From NCBI GenBank assembly GCA_022495005.1, contig JAGYXB010001846.1:121963-185962 (forward strand): a stretch of DNA of 64,000 nucleotides, read 5' to 3'. A program made the position numbers and the translations under genes. This DNA comes from Rhyacophila brunnea (Eukaryota; Arthropoda; Insecta; Trichoptera; Rhyacophilidae). This document shows, piece after piece, positions 57,945 through 64,000 of the stretch (position 1 is its first letter; each line of letters begins with the position of its first letter). The notes under the pieces are model-generated. The model searched no databases and was not told the origin of the DNA. It saw only the letters and a list, made by a program, of their open reading frames with translations.

Positions 57945-58160
57945 GACCATGTCCGATCATAATTGGATCATATGAGCCTCCACAGAGTGGAGGTTTGTAT
58001 TGACAGATTTTGTTTTTACGAGAAATGGATGTCAGCCACTTGCTCAACCTATTAGGTCCATACTCATACACAAATTAGAAAAACAATATGTGTACTTGCC
58101 AGACCCAGGATTCGAACCTGGGACCCACGACGCAATAGGGCAACGCTTAAGCCGCTTGAG
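57945..58160 (-). repeat. tRNA-derived SINE, family 1, copy 4
   Basis: On the minus strand: the B box GGTTCGAATCCTGGGTCTGG, ACACATATTGTTTTTCTAAT, GGACCTAATAGGTTGAGCAA, CATTTCTCGTAAAAACAAAA and the 3' end CCTCCACTCTGTGGAGGCTC. It is uninterrupted, about 215 bp, and lies about 100 bp upstream of the mariner. Confidence 0.85.
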
Positions 58161-58264
58161 TTTACCGATTGATATAATTTAATAAAAAAAAAGTGCCACG
58201 GGAGACAAAAGCAGAGAAAATTAACATGAAATAAATAAATTTAATGGTGTGTATACTATTATTA

Positions 58265-59565
58265 CGAGGGTGGGTCAATAAGTCCTTAGAAAAGCCGACA
58301 GGCGGCGCGACTAGTACTGTAAGCGGTTTGTTTTCATGCAGCGGCACTACCGATTCAGTATGCTGCGAAGTTTCAATCAGATTGGTCGGGTTGTTGTGTG
58401 TTTCTCGTACATTTAAAAAAAAATTTGCTTGTGGAAAATGGAAAAATGGAAAATGGAGAAAATTGAGTTTAGAGCTGTTATTAAACATTTTAATATAAAA
58501 GGGTTAACAGCAAAGGAAATAAAAAATGAGTTGGATTTAGTTCACGGCATATCTGCTCCTTCACTTGCAACTATTTATAACTGGTTAAATGAATTTAAAC
58601 GTGGTCGTACATCAACAAAGGATGAACCACGCTCAGGACGTCCTGTAGAGGTGACTACACCAGAAATGATCAATAAAATCCACGATATGGTGTTAAGTGA
58701 CCGAAAATTAAAGTTGAGTGAGATAATTGAGGTTACAGGAATCTCAAAAGGTAGCGTCATTTCTATTTTACATGACAAATTGGGCATGAAAAAAGTTTCT
58801 GCAAGATGGGTGCCGCGTTTGCTCACAGTCGACAATAAACGCAATAGGGTGGTGGCCTCTAAAGCCCTGTTGTCGCTCATGCAACGCAATCCGGATGAAT
58901 TTTTTCGTCGCTTTGTGACTGTAGATGAAACATGGATACACCACTATACTCCCGAGACGAAAGAACAGTCAAAGCAGTGGATTGCGAAGGCAAACCATGT
59001 CCAAAGAAGGCGAAAACCGTAAAATCAGCTGGTAAGGTTATGGCTACTGTATTTTGGGATGCACGTGAAATTATTTTCGTTGACTATTTGGAAAAAGGAA
59101 AAACAATAACAGGGGATTATTATGCATCTTTATTGGACCAGCTAAAAAACAAAATTGAAGAAAAACGGCCTCATTTAAACAGGAAAAAAATCCTCTTTCA
59201 TCAGGACAATGCCCGTGTTCACACATGATTACGATCAATGGCTAAAATTGAAGAATTGAAGTTCGAATTGGTCGACCACCCACCGTATTCGCCAGATTTA
59301 GCCCCCAGTGACTTTTTCCTTTTCCCAAACTTAAAAAAATGGCTAAGTGGACAACGTTTTTTTTCAAATGAAGAAGTCATCGATCGGACAAATGCTTATT
59401 TTGAGGACCTTCCGAAAACTTATTTTTCTGACGGTTTAAAAAAAATTGAGAAACGTCTAACCAAGTGTATTGAGCTCAAGGAGATTATGTTGAGAAATAA
59501 AAAAAAAATACAAAAATAAAAACTGTTTTAATGCTTTTTTCTAAGGAATTATTGACCCACCCTCG
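58265..59565 (+). mobile_element. Mariner transposon (Tc1/mariner superfamily)
   Basis: Terminal inverted repeats of 29 bp (starting CGAGGGTGGGTCAATAA) match with one mismatch and are flanked by TA at 58263-58264 and 59566-59567. The element is 1301 bp, the usual mariner length, and contains a single transposase frame on the plus strand. Both ends and the full length are present, so this is a recent or moderately recent insertion. Confidence 0.97.
58453..59519 (+). pseudogene. Mariner transposase, DD34D, broken
   Basis: Cut-and-paste transposase. I take ATG at 58453 (MEKIEFRAVIKHFN), the common mariner start; ATG at 58438 is also in frame. The N-terminal helix-turn-helix region includes TIYNWLNEFKRG and GRP, followed by ISKGSVISILHDKLGM and WVPRLLT. 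The catalytic aspartates lie in VTVDETWIHHY (codon 58924), HQDNARVHT (codon 59205) and SPDLAPSDFFLF (codon 59310); the last two are separated by 34 residues. The frame is broken twice: a one-base shift near 58985-58998 and a TGA at 59226-59228. The copy is therefore inactive. Confidence 0.95.
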
Positions 59566-59567
59566 TA

Positions 59568-61417
59568 TAATACAAAAAAATAAAACTAAAATAATACGGA
59601 CATATAAAAAATATGTGAAGAGATCTTCACGTCCGCAAAAGACGACGCATTTTTTTAAAATGCTATAACATTGACCTTTGTGACGATCAGGTCTGTGCCC
59701 AATAGCTGGTTAGAACAGCTTGAGTACCTATCTCTTAAAATTATTATCGGTTATGCATAAAGCAGATATTATGAGTAAATAGTGTGATATTTTCTGTAAT
59801 AAATTAATATATTAATCCCAGAAACCACCGCACGGGTTAAGATCACGAATGAAACTATTGTACATATATAAAACATACAATATAGGTGTATGAGAGGATG
59901 GAAGGTAGGTATTTCCTCGTATGGCCATAGGCACCGCACCATATGCGCTAAACGCCCTACGAGGCCCTCTGCGTAATCAGTTTTGGTATGCGGGCCGCAG
60001 AATTAATGACCGCGCGAGATGCCATAATGACGTTCCCTGCGTCCGCTACATTTCGGCGGCCGAAAGACGAAAGTTTCCCACAAAAGGTTTGTTTTCCTGC
60101 AGGTGAAACTTGGATTAAAAGAGTTTTTTTTCGAAGACATAGTAGGTAGGTATATCGACAGCAAACATATTTGAACGAGTCAAATTGATGCCAAAGCATT
60201 GCTTTTAAACTGAGACGTTGAGAGTTTTTACAACACAATGGTACATAATTATGTTAAGTATAACAATTGCTATTAATTAATTGTATTCACGTATATCTAT
60301 TATATTAGGTTGTATACCAGCACTATACAGACTAAAATAATATGGAGTACAGATTAAGGTTTAAATTCCCGGATTCTAATCGATTTATTTAAACCTAAAT
60401 TTTATTATAGGATTGAAAATGTTGTAATAAAATGATATTTAATAAAAAAAAATAGCAAAACCTTTGTTTGAAAAATTTGGCAAACCGCTATTTCCACGAT
60501 CTTTGCTTAAACAGATGACTGTACAACTATTTTCGTTAACAATAATAATTTATTACAAATCAAAAGTAAAACATAGCCTATTTAATGGTTTAACTGAAAC
60601 GTGATATTGGCTTTTGTGATGAAACATAATAATTATTATTATCTTCAATTATTATAAACCGCTAATAAATACATTGACATGTGATGTCTTTGTCGTATTA
60701 TTATGCTAAACTGTAAAAATACGTATTTTTGTGTATGAAGTGTCTAAATATTGTAAATTTACAACATACCATTGTTTGAATTATTTATCAACTCAACATT
60801 CACAAAATTTATTTATTAATTGATATATAATTTTACTCATAAATAAAAGTTACAACATTCAGTCTCTACCCAACTGGCCCAAGCCACAGCTCTCAATATA
60901 ACGGCTGAAAATTACAAACCTCCAGCATTTAGAACACCCGAACGTCGCCGCACAAATTAAATTATGTTGGAAAATTACTAATAAAAGACTCATTAAAACG
61001 CTGATATTTTCCATCGATACGATGTTGAAAGCTAAACTTCTAGTTAATCCGACAGGCAGATAATCGTGGTGTTCGATTTACTGACTAAGATGGTTTACGC
61101 TAGATGAATGTCTATAATATTATATCGAATGTTTGTATGTAATATACTGGAAGAGCTTGGTATCGAAAACTTGTCTGCCTGAAATTATCCATTGAAGAGA
61201 TCCAAGCAGCTGCATAGGAGAGTTATCAGTGATGTAATCAAAGGGAGAAGATCACGAAAGCCTGCGCCTTCTATATGGAGCAACTTAGCAGTGACTGAAG
61301 CAACAAGGTCAGCACAAAATTAGTCCAATGGTAAGTACATTGATTGTTAATAACGCCAGTAATAACGCAAAGGATATGAACGGATAAACGAAATCATCAA
61401 TCGAGACAGTTGCTACA
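59568..61417. other. Non-coding DNA with one GC-richer patch
   Basis: 59918-60110 is GC-richer and open on both strands (plus ORF 59921-60106, minus 59957-60238); CCTGCAG|GTGAAAC at its right end could be a splice donor. No domain is recognisable. At 61200-61320 an open frame reads KQLHRRVISDVIKGRRSRKP then APSIWSNLAVTEA, possibly a retroelement scrap. Nothing else was seen. Confidence 0.4.
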
Positions 61418-62139
61418 GTACCTACCTAACTAACAGATTTTTTTTAAAACGGTACATGTACATGTACAAACACGCGCGTTACCATGATCTTACTCCCTAC
61501 TTCATTTATCGTTTGTCAATTTATGGCTACGGCCCTATGCTGTAGCTTAAACACTGGGCAATGCCAATAGAAATGACTTATTTTAAAAAGTACTACCTTA
61601 TTCTTAGGTCAATAATTATTATAAAGCAATCATTATTCGTAGCATGTTTATCACATTTGAATGATCAAAAACATAGCTTATAATCAGTATTTTTTGAATT
61701 ATCTTCAAATGTGCTAATCGTGCTCATTTTTTGAATAATAAAATGCCTAATTCTTGTCAAATTTGGGATGACAAAGATTATCAATATAATTTTTTATCGT
61801 AAATATGTCACTATATAATGTTAACATTGATTTTACTAATGGTTTTGTAAATGCGTTTAAAAATTAATACATATAAAAAATCTTAGCACCACTGCACATG
61901 GATGTACTGAAATATGACTATATTCTAAAATATTAGAGCGAGAGGTTTAAAAGAATACTATTTTGTGTAATAAAAATACTTTATGCAGTCATCAAATGTT
62001 TAAAATAAATATAAAGAATAATAAGGCTTCAAAATTATATAAATAGATTATCTACAACGTTTAAGGAATGTCCGTGGTTATGATCTGAAAATACCATAAA
62101 AGCTCAATTTTTACCTACGCTGAGCATGTGGGCCCTTAA
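61418..62139. mobile_element. Half copy of the TTAA foldback element
   Basis: Starts in the A/T spacer (CTAACTAACAGATTTTTTTT) and contains one full arm homologous to 55178-55846, through CACGCGCG, TTTATGGCTACGGCC and TCTTAGGTCAATAATTATTA to GAGCATGTGGGCCCTTAA. TTAA is present at the right end (62136-62139). No left TTAA or opposing arm remains. Confidence 0.85.
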
Positions 62140-63786
62140 TTCTGAGAGCAGATCATCGTTCCCAATTGCCAATATTCTTTCTGGGTCAAAGTGCTCCCGT
62201 ATCATGCAAAATTTTATATACTCTATACATTTAAAAAAAAAATGCATTATTTTCAAAATAACAGTTTTGTAAAAAAAATGTACGAGTATATAAATAAAAA
62301 TTTAAAAAATATTAAATATTTATATATATATTTCATTTAAAAACTTAAGTATTTAATTAATAAATAGATTCTACAAAAATGAATGTTTTATTTTTGACCT
62401 GGCTGTTCTGTTTTGTCATGTTCTGTTTCTACATTTTGTCTAATCCCGTCATAAATTTAATCCTGGGATTGAAAATTTTGTCCGGTATTGCCATCCCTGA
62501 TGTAAACCAAATACGGTTGAGATTGGTTTGGTCGCATGTTCTGACGAAAAGCCGCTGGGGCGACTTCTGGAAAATTGTATTAAATATTGATGCACTGTTT
62601 TGCTATAAAATGGTTTTATGTTATGTATGGGTGACATTCGTCATACAAATATTACGTTTCACAGGAAACCGAGCAAACCCATCAATATATTCATTCGAAT
62701 GGATTTTCGTCAAAGATGGAATTAACCTACTTACCTACTGTGTAAGTATGTTTAGAGTTTAGACCAAATAATCTTTAGTTTTGTTAATACATTTATTATA
62801 CGAATATTGTAAGCCATCAGTAGTGGGTTTAGGGACTTTGAAGTCTGAGGCAATGATTGATTTTGCCCTCCCCCCACAAACAAAATTAAATAAAAACCAT
62901 GCATCCCAAATTCCACACAGTAAAAATATCAATGTGTCTTTTCTAGAATCATATCTTGTAACCGATAATAATTATTATTGAAGATGATACTGATTACAGT
63001 GGCTATTTTTTTTTAAATACGAATACATATCTCCATTAGTGGTTATGTTATGGGGTTTTTAAGACTTATAAATAAATCATCGCATGACTGGATTGAACTG
63101 TTTGGGGCCCTTCTTAAATTTCATGATGAATCGATTGCGTCATCTGCATCAAAGAAAATCTCCGATGTAAGCCATTCAATAAATGGGGTAAGGAAGGATT
63201 CATGTTCACGTGTACCTACTTCTATGTCTAGTTGGACGAGACATTTGATAGGTATAATATGTTATAACTTGTATTATATTATCTGCCTAATTCAATTACA
63301 AGCGTTAATTCCTTAAATCCATATAATATTTAGAATGGAAAAATGCAAAGGGTTAATAATAAAGAATCGACTTTGGACCTGACTCGGCTCCGGATGCTTC
63401 AAAAGAATTTCAACCTGGCCTGCCTGTTCTTCAAGACATCTGGAATCTGGCATCCTGGAAAACCGGGTAATACCATCCACAAATTGTATATACGTCGTAG
63501 CTACGGGATACTGCAGAACTCAGAAATAAAGTGAACTGATATACCTACCTAACGGGTGTGTAGTAACAGGCAACCGATCTCGAGTGTGGAAGAATATGGG
63601 ATAAAATTAAACACGTATCAAAAATACACTTGTCCTTCTGTCCAACTGCTCTCGGTTTATGCGCTGACACTCATTCAATATTGGTGTATTTGAAGGTTGC
63701 ATCACACACTCTTGCACGACTTTAATGTGTGGTTCATTTTCGTATGATACTCACACAATCAAAATGTCAAAATGTAGTGTATTGGG
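62140..63786. other. Non-coding DNA with one hAT-like right end
   Basis: At 62478-62499 TTGTCCGGTATTGCCATCCCTG is the mirror of a CAGGGATGGCAATACCGGAC terminus, resembling the CCGGTAT family, but no left partner was seen. The long ORF 62379-62762 is dominated by F, L, C and V from T-rich sequence and crosses this end. ORFs 63050-63316 and 63343-63534 have no recognisable features. Confidence 0.45.
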
Positions 63787-64000
63787 CATAGCCCCTACAA
63801 GGGGGGCTGACGGGGCTCTAGCCTGGGGGCCCGGGTTTAGGAGGGGCCCAGCGTGGCGGCTCGATCACTGAGTTGTCATTGATATCGATGAGTTATCGTT
63901 GATCATTGAGTTAAGCGAGATAAACACGCACTACAAATTCGCGCTAATAGTAAAAAAAAGTTGCCTGCGGCGTTATTTCACCAGTTGAATTTTACTTTAT
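63787..64000 (+). mobile_element. Non-autonomous hAT element, CATGGCC family, left part, cut by window edge
   Basis: Begins CATAGCCCCTACAAGGGGGG and continues GGCTCTAGCCTGGGGGCCCG, GGCCCAGCGTGGCGGCTCGA and GAGATAAACACGCACTACAA, matching the other copies. The right end lies outside the window. Confidence 0.75.

Noticed and set aside
58162..58488. 108-codon minus-strand ORF
   Set aside because: Antisense to the mariner 5' region and its inverted repeat; no features of its own.
62379..62762. 127-codon ORF, the longest unexplained one on the plus strand outside the mariner
   Set aside because: It is dominated by F, L, C and V from T-rich sequence, crosses a hAT-like terminus at 62478-62499, and shows no domain.
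1..64000. CRISPR array, bacterial operon or organelle insertion
   Set aside because: No regularly spaced repeats, no long dense coding region and no rRNA were seen. The content is eukaryotic repeat DNA.

Overview
This window looks like intergenic or intronic DNA from an arthropod nuclear genome, most likely an insect. It is strongly AT-rich. No complete multi-exon host gene is visible. The sequence is a dense mosaic of transposon relics: non-autonomous hAT elements, a mariner, foldback elements, tRNA-derived SINEs and 3' fragments of non-LTR retrotransposons. The palindromic word TAGGTACCTA and fragments of it recur throughout, as in several aphid and moth genomes. I cannot fix the order from sequence alone; a hemipteran or lepidopteran is a guess. 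Operons, ribosome binding sites and CRISPR arrays do not apply here.

Layout. 1-7 kb: AT-rich DNA with a G-rich-ended hAT copy, LINE tails, a TA-flanked MITE (5298-5816) and a CCGGTAT-rich element. 7-14 kb: a LINE-tail repeat, two hAT elements with perfect 8-bp target duplications (7879-8662, 9754-9941), a small TTA-flanked hairpin (11504-11655), and a TTAA-flanked foldback derivative (13049-13745) sitting inside a second copy of the LINE-tail repeat. 14-24 kb: a perfect-looking hairpin MITE, several two-copy repeats, LINE fragments (one internally inverted) and a possible minus-strand exon near 23.9 kb. 24-33 kb: a 0.9-kb foldback element with 250-bp arms, three hAT elements, two short unassigned ORFs (27953-28117, 28459-28623) and one of two copies of a terminal-exon-like sequence. 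34-45 kb: hairpin MITEs, a SINE family split by a hAT element, and a set of nested insertions at 40096-42062 and 43561-44463. 46-53 kb: reverse-transcriptase tails, two SINE families lying head to head, and a possible exon at 49254-49363. 54-64 kb: a 1.39-kb near-perfect palindrome with TTAA ends, a damaged mariner (58265-59565) whose DD34D catalytic triad is still readable, a half copy of the palindromic element, and the start of another G-rich hAT copy at the right edge.

Function. The only recognisable protein-coding remains are mobile-element proteins: one mariner transposase and about a dozen reverse-transcriptase tails, all broken. The strongest structural result is a group of insertions dated relative to each other by nesting. 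Several have target-site duplications readable in the sequence, and two have an unoccupied paralogous copy elsewhere in the window. The long inverted repeats could give hairpin RNAs if transcribed; that is inference.
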